The notes under the pieces are model-generated. The model had not been told where the DNA came from. It was given only the letters and a program-made list of their open reading frames with translations, and ran no database searches. Below, piece by piece: positions 32,401-42,989 of a stretch of DNA of 64,000 nt (its first letter is position 1; each line of letters starts with the position of its first letter). The DNA is from Oxytricha trifallax (Eukaryota; Ciliophora; Spirotrichea; Sporadotrichida; Oxytrichidae): positions 1 to 64,000 of the forward strand of contig ARYC01002519.1 in assembly GCA_000711775.1 (NCBI GenBank), in the 5' to 3' direction. The translations under genes were made by a program, and so were the position numbers.

Positions 32401-33577
32401 ATTTGATTCACAAATTTAATAGTGTTCTCTGAATTAAAATCTGAAATATATATACTTTCCCTGTCAGCTCCAAACGTGTTGAAGACCATGATAAGCACCT
32501 TGCCAGTTCTAATGGGCTACACTTTCTTGGGCGTGGCACTATTCTATAAATCCAATAGATTTTCTAGTGCGACTGGAGTACTGACCACTCTCTACGCTTT
32601 GATGTTTGGAGATATGGTTTATGACACTTTTTATGATTTGAGTTTCACTCATTTCTTCTACTCAAAGATTTACCTGTTCTCCTTCATATTACTCTATGTA
32701 ATTCAATTGTTCTTTTGTCTATGAATTAATGAGGTATATTTATTTGATTGCATAATATTCTTCTCGATTTGTGTGATAAATTCATTGTTCATATCAGTGA
32801 TTGAAGATGCTTATGTGACTGCTAAGTATACTTCTCGATTAGATATGTTTTTAGGCAGATAATCTTCACAGCTGCCCGTGAAACCATTATTGAGAGATCG
32901 TGAGCCTGAAGGTCTTAATATTCATACTAATTTTTATCAAATTACATTTATTTTTAATAATTAACTTTATATTTATATTGACGATGACTTGAAACTAAAT
33001 CAGCTACAGAAGCAAAGTAAGAAAGAATTAAAATCTCAGAAAGTACTGGAATAAATGATGGAATAATCATAAATTTAATATGATTAGAATATGAGTTCAA
33101 GGTAGATACATAAAGAACACTAGCATTAATATCCACCAGGTTTGTCTTAAATATTAAAGAGGTCACTAACCTCACATCATTTCCCCTATCAGAGATAGTT
33201 CTCATAATTTAATGTTAATTTCAATGTTTATGATTGAAATTTTAATGAACAAAATAGACATACAATAAAATTGATATAAAATACTTCATAATTCAAGAAT
33301 GATGATGAGTCACAGAAAGAATTTAATAAGAAGAAATTACAGCTAAATTTGGAATTTAAAGAGGCTATTGATAGAATGGAGAATGTGATTAATTACACTG
33401 GAGAGATAAAAATTTGTATTCAATAAATACAAATATAATTATTAGATAATGCACATGTACAGAACAAACGAAATTAGTGAATAACAATACAGATAATTTA
33501 ACTTGGAAATGGACAGCAAGATTGTATAGATGCAAAATATGCTCATACAATTAGAGGAAAAGAGCAAAAACACCTGA
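29426..33577 (+). CDS. Mucolipin-like (TRPML) TRP cation channel, in about a dozen segments
   Basis: ATG 29426 gives MTDKVNNQEIKEPLLSKQES, then a hydrophobic segment (about 29530-29600). About 29785-29918 resembles the TRPML amino-terminal lead-in (KKTCFRLLQDFF), followed after an intron by RFPWKLLIHILLIAFTTMEV (S1). The luminal part includes YKYFFNEDENYDSLDQGRVR and IVRLDKIELVYHLSSKLLDS. YAREYWTQYIWIDIGIILLA is probably S2. WEDLTVNDKIKLFNF and TILSIIGSFLQIFGSLSNIM match S3, GCMMAWLGLVRYMEYSEEYS S4, and SAPNVLKTMISTLPVLMGYT S5. GVLTTLYALMFGDMVYDTF is the pore with FGDM where animal channels have NGDD, and ICVINSLFISVIEDAYVTAK is S6. A coiled-coil tail ends at TGA 33575. TRPML channels are Ca2+-permeable and endolysosomal. 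Segments are separated by AT-rich IESs or introns; one luminal piece may be inverted (32954-33205). Confidence 0.8.
32954..33205 (-). other. Minus-strand coding-like segment inside the TRP channel locus, possible inverted segment
   Basis: An 83-codon minus-strand frame (RLVTSLIFKTNLVDINASVL, FMIIPSFIPVLSEILILSYF) looks more protein-like than the plus strand, which reads as low-complexity Q/S here. The first part has the alternating pattern of the luminal strand that should follow LYQW at about 30680 in TRPML proteins and is not found on the plus strand. No pointer pair could be fixed, so this remains a guess. Confidence 0.35.
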
Positions 33578-33736
33578 AATCATTCAAAATAATACAGTTT
33601 TAATTAACAAGTCATGATCATTATTAACAGTTAAATTTCCACCCTCTCATTATAAGAAAATACATTCCTAGTAATTTTAGAGTAAAACATTTATGAATAC
33701 AAAAATATCTAAATATTCCAATTGGATTGTTATGAT

Positions 33737-34788
33737 TCACCTTCTTTATTATTGATGTTGCTGCATGGGAAGTGCCTCTTGGTCTTCATCCTCGTCATCC
33801 CCGCCTTAATTGAACTGCTGCCCTTCTTCATCCTTGTTTTCAGGCTTATAAGTGAGTATCTTTCTGAAATCCACAAGATTAATAACTCCATCCCCATCGA
33901 AATCAGCCACTTCTTTGAATATGTCCTCATCACTGGGTGCAATCTCACCTAAATTCAGGTTCTTGAAGATTGACTTGAAGGTGTCTACTGATAAGAAACC
34001 CTTGTTGTCGACATCAAGAAGTTTGAAAGCTTCCTCCACAGCGTCAAACTCTTCATATAAAAATATAAAAATGTTGTTAGGATTACTAAAAATTAATGGA
34101 AACTCTTCAATCTATGTGCTACTAAGTAATTCATGCAATTAACCACTGTCCATTTCATACAATCCATTCATCAAGAATGCAATTTCTTTAATAATAAAAA
34201 TCACATCAGCATCCATTCTAAAATATATTAGTAAATTTCCTTGTTTGAGTATTGCTTAGGAAAAGCTGACAAATAGCTCTTTAATTCCTTGCGTGTGACT
34301 TTTGGTGCATTAAATGGGGAAATTTCTTTAAGAAAGTCTTCAATTTCCTCTAATGAGACTTTCATATCTCCTCTCATCATTTCACCTATTGGCAAAAATA
34401 GGAATTAATATCATAAATTTCCCAATATAAATATATATATTCAATTATAACCAACTTACCACCTGATCCGTATCCACCTTCACCTGCTAATAATTCAGTT
34501 TCTCTAGCTATTGCCTGTAAACTTTTCTCGCTATAAAATATTAAATTTAGATGAATTCAGAATGTAATTATTATGAAACGTTAAAAATGAAAGCAATCCA
34601 TATAAAATTATGATAAACAGCAATTCAATAATTGAGAAATCTTAAATTAATCTGTATAGATAATAGACAACCTACCTAGTAATTTTGAGTAGCTTATTAA
34701 TTTCATCCTCATTTAAGATACTTTTATCGATTCCAATAGGGAAAGTCTTTTTAGTACCACCAGCTAGATTGTTACTTTTACTGTTCAT
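33737..34788 (-). CDS. EF-hand calcium-binding protein (calmodulin/centrin superfamily)
   Basis: ATG 34788 gives MNSKSNNLAGGTKKTFPIGI and DKSILNEDEINKLLKIT. An AT-rich break (about 34530-34675) is followed by SEKSLQAIARETELLAGEGG, an acidic helix (VSLEEIEDFLKEISPFNAPK) and DADVIFIIKEIAFLMNGLYE. Near the end are two canonical EF-hand loops, DVDNKGFLSVDTFKSIF and DFDGDGVINLVDFRKIL. The first loop has N and G at the usual positions and both end in hydrophobic residues. The tail is acidic and Q-rich (DDEDEDQEALPMQQHQQQRR) to TGA 33739-33737. The N-terminal two hands appear degenerate or absent. The protein probably senses Ca2+; the partner is unknown. Breaks at about 34065-34140, 34200-34240, 34385-34455 and 34530-34675 are introns or IESs. 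Confidence 0.75.
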
Positions 34789-34952
34789 TTTATTTCAATG
34801 TTTATTCTTATTTTTAATTATTAATTTATGCATACTTTTATATTCATTCTTCTCATTTTATAGTAGTAATGATTATGATGATGCTGATTTGTAGAAATAA
34901 TTATAAATAATAATTATAAATAATAATTCATTATCAATTAATTATATATAAA

Positions 34953-35165
34953 ATGTCAAAGAAACCAGGAGGTCAGAAGAAAGAGGATATATTAGCATTT
35001 TTGGATTCTAAATTTTCCAAGTTTGATAGTAAAAAACAAGAAAAAGATAAAAAGAAAAGAGATGAAAAGTTTCAATCTAAGCCCAAGAATGTTTAAGAAA
35101 TAAACTCAGTGATTACTTATTTGTTAGTTAGATTGTATTATCTAACAAAAATTAAATTGAATTGA
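34953..35165 (+). CDS. Small lysine-rich protein, 70 codons, or first segment of a longer gene
   Basis: ATG 34953 gives MSKKPGGQKKEDILAFLDSK then FSKFDSKKQEKDKKKRDEKF and KPKNVQEINSVITYLL to TGA 35163. It starts 164 bases from the divergent EF-hand gene, which would share its upstream region. The charged first 50 residues look genuinely coding; the last 20 may already be spacer. No family recognised. Confidence 0.5.
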
Positions 35166-35169
35166 TTAA

Positions 35170-35540
35170 ATTAATTTTTAGAGAAATTATATATTTTCTT
35201 AAAGTACCAAGAATCATTTGATTGTTTTATTTTAATTCAGTATTTTTATTAGAGTATGTTAGTAATAGTATGCTAGAATTTTCTATAAAACTATACAAAA
35301 AGAATATTAAATTTGAGTTCATAAAAAGAAATCTTATAATGAAGTTAAATATGCCTCGGATTTATAATTAAAGTTGATTAAGCATGGTTTGCTCTGCTTA
35401 TATTATATATTCATTAATTTAGCTGTATAAAATCAAACTCTAACTTTGATTTACAAAACAAAAAGTTAGTTATTTGTAATTATTTTAAACAGAAATTTAT
35501 TTACTCAAAAGTTTTCTTTCTTTATTATAAATTATTTATG
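35170..35540. other. AT-rich intergenic stretch
   Basis: No gene, RNA or repeat seen. Confidence 0.5.
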
Positions 35541-35547
35541 AACAATC

Positions 35548-36615
35548 ATGATTACTAATAATCAGCAGCAAGAAATCAAAACAACAGTAAATAAGTTCAA
35601 TTAAAAGAATATAAAGAATCAATAAAATAACATAAAAACTAATCAATAATCCTAGAAAGAAATGCTTGATTACAGTATAAGTAATGAATAATAAGTTGAC
35701 ATTCTTAATATTAAAGATCAATCTTTAGCCTAATCTACTTCTCTTCAAACTCAAAATACTTAAATGCTTTTAGCAAGTACATAATCCCAAAGTTAATTGT
35801 CAATTCAAAACTAAAATCAACTTTAATAAGCGCTTCACCAAACTTAGCAACATAACCCCTTATTAAGAGACGATGTTTTGTACAAACCACTAAATTAAAG
35901 TTAATCACAAGCTTAAATAAACAAGGATCTCTAGCAATTCAAAGATTTCTCACTTAAGAATCCTAAGAATTACGATTAAGACCTGAAGACCAAGATATTC
36001 TTTATTGGATAGAACAATCTAGGCAGTATTTAGAGTGAAAATACAGGTGGTGCTGGAATGGGGTCAGATTAGCAAAGTTTGAAGTAAAAGTAGCAGCAAA
36101 GACAATAAATGGTTCAAGCGTAGAGACATGTTTCCAAGAACACTCTAAAGTAATTAGATAAACTACAGTAAGTTTAATAGGCAGAGTTGAAGTATGACAC
36201 TTTTGTCAATCTATAATTTTAATTTGATCATAAAATATGACAATAGATTATTGTCATAAACAAACTATGGTGTTAATACATAATGACTCTACTTGGTAGA
36301 GATGAAAACATGGCTTCTGTTTGTGCAAAAATAGTAAAAGCAGATCTTAACGGTGCTTGTCTAACAGTAGTAAAAAGCAAAAATCCATGCATGATAGGTG
36401 TGAGTGGAATTGTAGTAAGGGAGTCAGTAAGATGCTTGTTTATCATTAATGAGAAAAATGAAGTCAAGAATCTATTGAAATCTGGATCAGTGTTTGAAAT
36501 CGACTTAAAAGACGGAGAAAGATTTGTTAGAATATGGGGAGATAACATTCTGTTTATGGGCAGTGAGAGAACTAAAGTTAAGTTCAAGGAAAAGTTTGCT
36601 CTTGAATTGTATTGA
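35548..36615 (+). CDS. POP4: RNase P / MRP subunit POP4 (Rpp29), with one IES and a long Q-rich N-terminus
   Basis: POP4 is the RNA-binding protein subunit that helps RNase P cut tRNA leaders and RNase MRP process rRNA. ATG 35548 opens a Q/N-rich extension of about 150 residues (MITNNQQQEIKTTVNKFNQK), much longer than in animals. Then follow KQLDKLQQVQQAELKYDTFV, INKLWCQYIMTLLGRDENMA, and the conserved core KIVKADLNGACLTVVKSKNP, IGVSGIVVRESVRCLFIINE and FMGSERTKVKFKEKFALELY, TGA 36613. A 48-base IES (36209-36256, pointer TTGTCA at 36203-36208 and 36251-36256) splits the gene between FV and INKLW; removal restores the frame. TAA/TAG encode many of the glutamines. Confidence 0.93.
36209..36256. 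other. 48-base IES in POP4
   Basis: TTGTCA at each border; excision gives TFVINKLWCQYI, matching the family's L-W-K-Q-Y-I region. Confidence 0.9.
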
Positions 36616-36720
36616 TTATTCCTTCAATACACATTTATAGGTTAAGTTTGAATTATTTAAAACTTAACTTTCTTAATTAACATAAGAGCTAATTAATTTA
36701 TAAGTAAAACTATGCATAAA

Positions 36721-38268
36721 TCAATTTATAAACACAGAGTCTGGGTCGTGAGGTATCAAATGACTTACAGTTGCCATTGCAAACATCATAATCCAAAATA
36801 TTATTGTGCCAAGAAATCCTCCAGGTAAAAACATCAGTAGCATTCAGTCTAAATAGAAAACAAATCGTGAATATTCTAATGCGCTTAAATTAACAGAAAT
36901 ATATAATACTAATACTTATAACATGGTTTATAAAATATTATTTGTGTGCTAAATTAAAAAAACATAAATAATTGTGAATTGAATTATTCAAACATAATTA
37001 TTTTTGCTACTTAAGCCCATTTTTTATATTAAAATTTTAATTTACATCTTTTAGGATGGCTATTTTTATTGAAATATAAATGAATTTTGATTTTAATCTA
37101 TATTAAATTTAATTTATTCATATGTGCAAATATAAATTATTTTCAAATAATTTACTAATAAAAGTAACTAATCTTTAAATAAAAAATGTTCTATGTATAA
37201 AATTAATTATTTCACCAAAATTTAAAACAGGTAATTAATAGCATTTTAGATTGGTAAAAAAGTAATTTTATAAATGAAAATAATTTCCAAATAAAAATTA
37301 TAAATTATAAATATAATAGAAATGGGAGGAAGTAGTAAAAATAAATTATTTGTCCCTAGCGCCCATTTTAAATAATAAAATATAAATCAAGTAAATTTAT
37401 TAAAAATAATTATAATATTGTTTTGAGAGTGATTTATTTAATATTCAAAAATTTGTCACTATTTTGGCTAATTCAATAATTTTAATTTAAAACTTATACT
37501 TTTTAACTTTTTTTTCCCAATTTGTATGATTGTATATCCCATAAATAATATGAACATCATTATTGGCGTCAACCATCCCCAAATAGGCCACAGTGCAATT
37601 AACAAACTATATGAAATTCATTATCATTCCATAATTTAATCTTCTTTTCTAATCTTATGACTTACCTAAAGAATGATACAATACCAATTACAGTAACTAC
37701 AGGAATCAATTGAGGGCAGTAAGTCTCAAAGTCTTCATTAATTCTCTTGATATAGGGCAAATATACAGTCATATATAGCATAAAAGCTATATTAATTCCT
37801 ATCCCTATCATTGCTAAGTCAAAGAAAAAAGAAACTTTATGAGGGTTTTCCCACACTTAGCGGAAGAAGTTTGTCTTGTATATCATAAAAGCACATGCTG
37901 TTATCCAACCTATAAATAGCATATTAGATATTTAAATTATATTGAAAGAAAGAAATTACTTACACAAGGCTTGACCGCGATCATTTACCATGTTAAAACG
38001 CCTCACCCATTTTCTCTTTCTAGCTTCTCTTTTCAATGCTTTAATCTGTCTTTCAGTTAGCTCAAACTCCTCATTCTCGTCTTCAAACGCATTTTACTAA
38101 TCATAATGTTTAAAATACATAAAGACAATACTTAAAATAATGCCAATTTTAAAGACTAAGTAATGGAAATATTCAAAAATACTTTACATTATGTTCTTGA
38201 GTTTCTACTTTGGCATATTAGCCTTTTCTGTTTGTAGGGCCAGTGGCTTCTTTGTTATTTTGATTCAT
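36721..38268 (-). CDS. TMEM128: TMEM128-like four-helix membrane protein, with introns and a 0.7 kb IES
   Basis: ATG 38268 gives MNQNNKEATGPTNRKGQYAK. After an intron come an acidic then basic stretch (QIKALKREARKRKWVRRF). GQALCWITACAFMIYKTNFF and VSFFFDLAMIGIGINIAFML follow. Then comes the hallmark region CPQLIPVVTVIGIVSFFSLL joined to IALWPIWGWLTPIMMF; human TMEM128 has YPALIPITTASFI...ALWHVWSFFTPLLLF at this place. The last segment adds LPGGFLGTIIFWIMMFAMAT and ends PHDPDSVFIN, TGA 36723-36721. Short GT-AG introns lie at about 37596-37664 and 37903-37963. The large IES is 36837-37559 (pointer TGATGTT on the coding strand). The protein's function is unknown; an endomembrane location is likely for the family. 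Confidence 0.83.
36837..37559. other. 0.72 kb AT-rich IES in the TMEM128-like gene
   Basis: AACATCA occurs at 36830-36836 and 37553-37559 (TGATGTT on the coding strand). Excision joins TPIMMF to LPGGFLG in frame. The inside is non-coding. Confidence 0.85.
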
Positions 38269-38467
38269 TTTTCAATTTAATTATTTAAATTTATAATAAC
38301 TCCTCGTTTTAATAGTATAAATAGCTTAATACTTTACATTATTATAATTATTAAATTTAAGGTTAATAAATAGGGGGCACAAACCTGTCAGATGTACTGA
38401 AAGATCATCGTAAAACATGATATATTCTAAGCACAGACAGGTCAATGCGAACTATTTTTATGCAAAT

Positions 38468-38641
38468 TCATTGCTATAAGTTTATAAGTTCCCTCTCAAT
38501 AAGCTCACGATTTATCTTTTGGCTCCGATGTCGATCGATAGTATATCCCAAAGCTATATGAGAGAAAAGCACTATTAGATTTGAGTCAGCAGAGAGAACC
38601 TTTTCCATGTTTTCCTTGTGTTATGATAATCTAACAAACAT
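38468..38641 (-). CDS. Possible small protein, 57 residues
   Basis: ATG 38641 (MFVRLSQHKENMEKVLSADS) or the inner ATG 38608 leads through a hydrophobic NLIVLFSHIALGY stretch and a charged helix (DRHRSQKINRELIERELINL) to TGA 38470-38468. Composition and GC are above the surrounding AT-rich DNA, and the stretch 38370-38610 as a whole is spacer-unlike. Family unknown; it could also be one segment of a larger gene. The remaining 38270-38817 holds nothing clear. Confidence 0.4.
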
Positions 38642-38817
38642 AATTATACTAAATGAAATGGTTTGAGTAGACAATAGATATATAGAGGGTTTGGATTTGA
38701 AAGTTAAAGCAATTAAAATATTAAGATTTAGGGTTATCAATATATAGTAATATTTATAGGTTATCATAAATTTTTCAAAGTTAAGGACTTGTAAAGAAAG
38801 GACTGTCTCATTTCTTT

Positions 38818-41800
38818 CCTTTCTTTTTATTGCCCTTAGTAGCAGCTGTTGCTTTAGCTTGAGTAGTTTGCTTCTTTGCCTATTATTTGTTTAACTCCTA
38901 GGCCAAGTTTTCCTTCTCTCTTTCCAGTCTCTCAGCTTCAGCTTTGGCTTCTGCTTCTTACTTAGCCTGGAGTTCTTGTTCAGCCTGCTTAAAGTTTTTT
39001 ATAAATTAATTCACAATAATCCTCTAAAATTAACCGATAGCTTTCTCTTTCTTGTCTCAAGTCCTTTCTTCGCAGCTAACTATCTTTTCAACTTCAGTTT
39101 CTCCTCTTCAGTCATTGAATCATCATCCATTGATTGGTCTTAGAATGATTAATCTTTTGAAGCCAGCATCTTCCCTGACTACTTCTTGGCATGTTTATTA
39201 GCATTCTAGGTAATTAAAGGCTTGAGATTGTGACTTGAATTGTTTCCCTAAACCTTCTTACCACCCTGCTTACTAAATGATATGTTCTTGCTGTCATCAG
39301 CTTTCTCACTCCATTCCTCTTCACTGTCATCCTCTTTGCTGGCATGGGATGACTTATCGAATTCATCTTAACTGTCAAATATAACTTAATGTGGATTGAT
39401 ATGTGTAGCATTTTACCCATTAAACTACCTTGAATCTTTGATAGCAGAGTTTTACCTGGAGTTTGTGAGGGATTCTCTGTACTGAGCTCTTGTCATAACA
39501 TGTGAATCGTTTGACTTTGCGTCTTCTTCCATATCACTTTCCTTGACTTAAACTTTTCTGCCTTTGTTGTTTCGGGTGGGAAAGTTTCCTGCATCAAACA
39601 TAAAAAATGTAATTTTTACTAATTTATCAAAATCTTTATCATCAATTATGATATAGTTATCTATAATTCAGCATAAAATATCATTCCTACTTGATAAAGA
39701 ACTCAAATTTTAATAAAAATCACTATAATTATTTATAAAAAACAATTATTTTATCATTTTTTGTTTTTGAGATAAATAATTTTACAAAGATTAATGATAT
39801 ACCTTGAAAATTATATATTATTTAAAGTTATTATGTACATAGAAATGATAAATTTAATTTAACTTTATGGTTTTATTATTTTTATTGAAAAAATCTAAAA
39901 AATTTAATGTTGGGGTCAGGAAACTTCCCTCCCCATTGTTTCTTGTGTTTGGTCTCTAAGTTTAGGCTCTTTATTGTTGTTAGGGTTTGGTTTTTGGCTA
40001 GAGCAAAGTTGGTTCTCCTCTTCTAGTTTAGTTTCTTCTGGTAGTATTGTTCAAGTTAGCAACAGCTACCTTTTTACTCTATTGAGTTTTCTATGGTTTT
40101 GGCTTAGTAGAAGTATCTATTTACATAGGCTCCTCTACTTCAATTTCTTGCTTGCTTTCATCAACACTTTAATCATGAGGGCCCTCATCATCGACAACCT
40201 GCTCTTGAATGGTATCATCAACTGATTTAGACTTTCTCTATGGTTTCTCCTACTTCTTATTTTTCCCTTTTTTCTATGACTTTTTGATAACAATATCCTC
40301 TTTCTTCTCTTCTTCATTAACCATTTCCTCATCTTGAACAATCCTTCTTTTGCTTATATAAAATTATGATAATATATTTTACTATTAGCCTTTGATTTTT
40401 TCAATTCATGCACATTTGATTGATGATGATTCTCTTTGATTTCCTCTTCAAATTCATCCTCTTACATCTGAACGTCAGGTTTATTGCGAATACTTTTATT
40501 TGCCTGCTGTTAGATATCTTCACTTTATCTATGTTAACCTGTAATCTATCTCTGTTTCTCTTCACTTGTCCTTTGTTAACTTTCTTAACCTTAGCTTCTT
40601 TTCTGATTTGAAAGCTGCATCAATATCTATTTAGCTAAAATACTATATTTTTGGTTCATTAATTAACTTAATCAACTTTAAAACATTTCTTTTATTTATT
40701 TTATTTTAATTAATTTTTTAGGTAAACTACCGAATTTAATTTGATTTGCAAAAGAGTACCTTAGAATTTAATAAAAATAAAATGAAATGTTTAAAAGTTG
40801 ATTAAGTTAATTTATTTACCAAAAATATAACATTTTAGCTTATTGACTATCACTGGCATCATACTGATTTCTGCGAGATGGTCTATCACTTACGATATCA
40901 ACTCTAACTGGACTTGTAACACTCAATTATTGTCTGGATTGATGATTTTAGAATTAATCCCTCTCGTTTTATGACATGAAAAATTGATTCTAGTTTGAAG
41001 GTTGTGGGTTGGGATCAAGGTTTCGATTTGGAGCAGGTTAATTTATGCCACTCATTCTCATGCTGAATCTGCATTGAATCTCTTGATCTTTTGTTTCTCT
41101 TGATGGGGAAACATCTGAAGGACGATTTTAGCTTGAATTAAGCAATTCGTTTGGAGATGGTTAGGCTTTCTCTGATTAATAAATAAATATTATAATAAAA
41201 GGCTTGAATATAATCAGAGTTGGGTTAATCACCGGCAGAGCTGTTTTAGGGAACAATGGTTTAGTTCAAATTAAGACTCACTTAAGGTAGAGGTTGGAAA
41301 AGTTTCAAAACATTCTGCAAAATACCAATTGATGAGTTGTCTACTACCTGGAAAGGAATGTTGTATAAATATATTCTAAATTTAGTGTAAAGCAACTAAT
41401 ATTAGAATTAATGGGAAAAAAAGATAAGCTATTATAGTCTTGTTGAAAATTATCATCTTCACTTTGCTTTAAAAGAAACTCTGAAGCACTCATGTTTCTT
41501 ATATCCTTAGGTAGTCTGCTCAACATGTTTATCATAGAATTGTGTAAGGCAAGTCTGTACTGGTGAGCTTGCAAATTTATTTAATTTACTGTTAATTATA
41601 TAATTGCAGATCTAGTTGCTGCTTGAAAAGCCTCTAAGATTCTAGTATCTCGTTATACAAGAAAATGTCATCATCTTCTTCTGGTGAAAAACTTTCTGCA
41701 TCTGCCTCACTTGTGAATAAATTTTGATTTTGTAGCTAATCAAAAGAGCCCATCATATCAGTAAACTCACCCGTAAAAGTATGTGGGTTTAAACTGTTGT

Positions 41801-42191
41801 TGATCTGCATATCTCTCTAAGATTATCTACTTTGATTTGAGAACAAATCTCCACTGCCAGTATTCATGTTCAAGTTTTACTGTTGCTATTGAGAAAAGAA
41901 ATCAAACTGCCCACTACCTGAGGAGTTTTAGTTTGAAGCTTTGAAGGGATTGAAGTGAGAATTTTGCTCTGCTTGGTTTGAGTTGAAGTTTGCTTGGCTT
42001 GGTGCTCCGTCTTACATCGATTGTTAATTTTGACTAAGTACAGGATTGAAACTCATCTGAGATTAATAGTCGTTTCTCTGACTGAAAGCTGCTCTCTTGC
42101 TATCCACGGGTCTGAGTAAATCTGGCTCATCTGGAAAGATAGAGGCTGCTTTGTCGTTTTTGTCTGGGTTAAAAGTTTGCTGTGAATTCAT
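38818..42191 (-). CDS. Large disordered Q/N- and K/E-rich protein in at least seven segments
   Basis: ATG 42191 gives MNSQQTFNPDKNDKAASIFP. The first third is N/Q/S/F-rich (ANFNSNQAEQNSHFNPFKAS, FTGEFTDMMGSFDQLQNQN). Next is HNSMINMLSRLPKDIRNMSA, then an S/P/N-rich part (SEKAQPSPNELLNSSQNRPS). The C-terminal half is strongly charged (QDEEMVNEEEKKEDIVIKKS, EERLEREKENLAQELNK-like helices) and ends TKGNKKKGKK, TGA 38820. Three IESs are fixed by pointers that keep frame: 41574-41608 (TGCAA), 40637-40840 (AGCTAAA on the coding strand, itself a palindrome), and about 39590-39917 (GGAA). An intron (GTAAAA...CAG) lies at about 39375-39465. Near 39045 the frame breaks at another spacer. No domain is recognised; composition suggests a scaffold or nuclear factor. 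Confidence 0.7.
40637..40840. mobile_element. 204-base palindromic IES
   Basis: TTTAGCT at 40630-40636 and 40834-40840 is the pointer. The element between is an inverted repeat: AACTTAATCAACTTTAAAAC near 40664 returns inverted near 40795-40815, and TATATTTTTGGT near 40643 near 40818-40828. Excision joins DSQQAK to QILMQLSNQ in frame. So a MITE-like palindrome serves exactly as an IES. Confidence 0.85.
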
Positions 42192-42989
42192 TTTGATTGT
42201 AGTGAATGTTTGCTGAAATGAAAATTGTGCAATCTCTTTAAATTTGTGCTGTTGTTTGTTTATAATTTAAATTTAATTTAAATTTTATAATACTTTCGCT
42301 ATAATCCTTTCTTTCACTCGCAAAACTTATATCAATAAGAATTATAACTGGATTTGAATAAAATAATCATATAAATATAATATTGATAAAATACAAAAGA
42401 TCGGTAATTTTTTTTCGTGTAAAAAAAAAAACTGCCTTTATTTATATTAATGTAAATTAAATTACAACACAAATACAAAAAATGGAGATAGTTTACAGGT
42501 TTGTTTGAAAATTATGTAAGATATGTACTCTCAGGTTTTATCTAAAAATTATTATTTTTCTTTTTTATTTGATGCTCTAAGTCATTTACATTTACATCCA
42601 ATCGAGCAATTGAAGAGTCATTAGTATAACTACTAATATTGAGAATTTATCTTATATTATTTGATTATTAGGTGACTTATTTGATATTTATCTGTGTTCA
42701 CTTAAATGACCTATATTTAGTTTAGTATTGTATATTTCGAAACAATAGCTTGAATACTAATTGAATAAGCATATTTTAAATGACAAGTAATTAAAAATGC
42801 ACACTTACTATAAGTTCTTAGATCTCTTAAGCTCGAGTGGTCTTTTTAATATTCTCTCAACTTTCTGCGCTTAAACCCATTATATTTTCAATATACAAAA
42901 TTATAATATTGTATTGTTAGTTTATTTATTTAAACAATTTTTTAAATTGAAATATTTACGATTAATAATAAACAAAAGTATTACTAAAA
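42192..42989. other. AT-rich stretch with two coding-like patches on the minus strand
   Basis: About 42890-42810 (KVERILKRPLELKRSKNL in one frame) and about 42655-42555 (DSSIARLDVNVNDLEHQIKK, a possible short coiled coil) look coding and could be segments of a small gene. No start, stop or pointer could be fixed. The rest is AT-rich spacer. Confidence 0.3.

Noticed and set aside
33722..34142. Plus-strand frames opposite the EF-hand gene
   Set aside because: The minus strand has two clear EF-hand loops and TGA at the right place.
35536..35721. Minus-strand hydrophobic frame opposite the POP4 N-terminus
   Set aside because: The plus strand is one frame continuous with the conserved POP4 core; the minus frame mirrors its Q/N codons.
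38350..38610. Possible structured RNA in a GC-richer patch
   Set aside because: No fold or box of a known RNA class was recognised; a small protein frame explains part of it.
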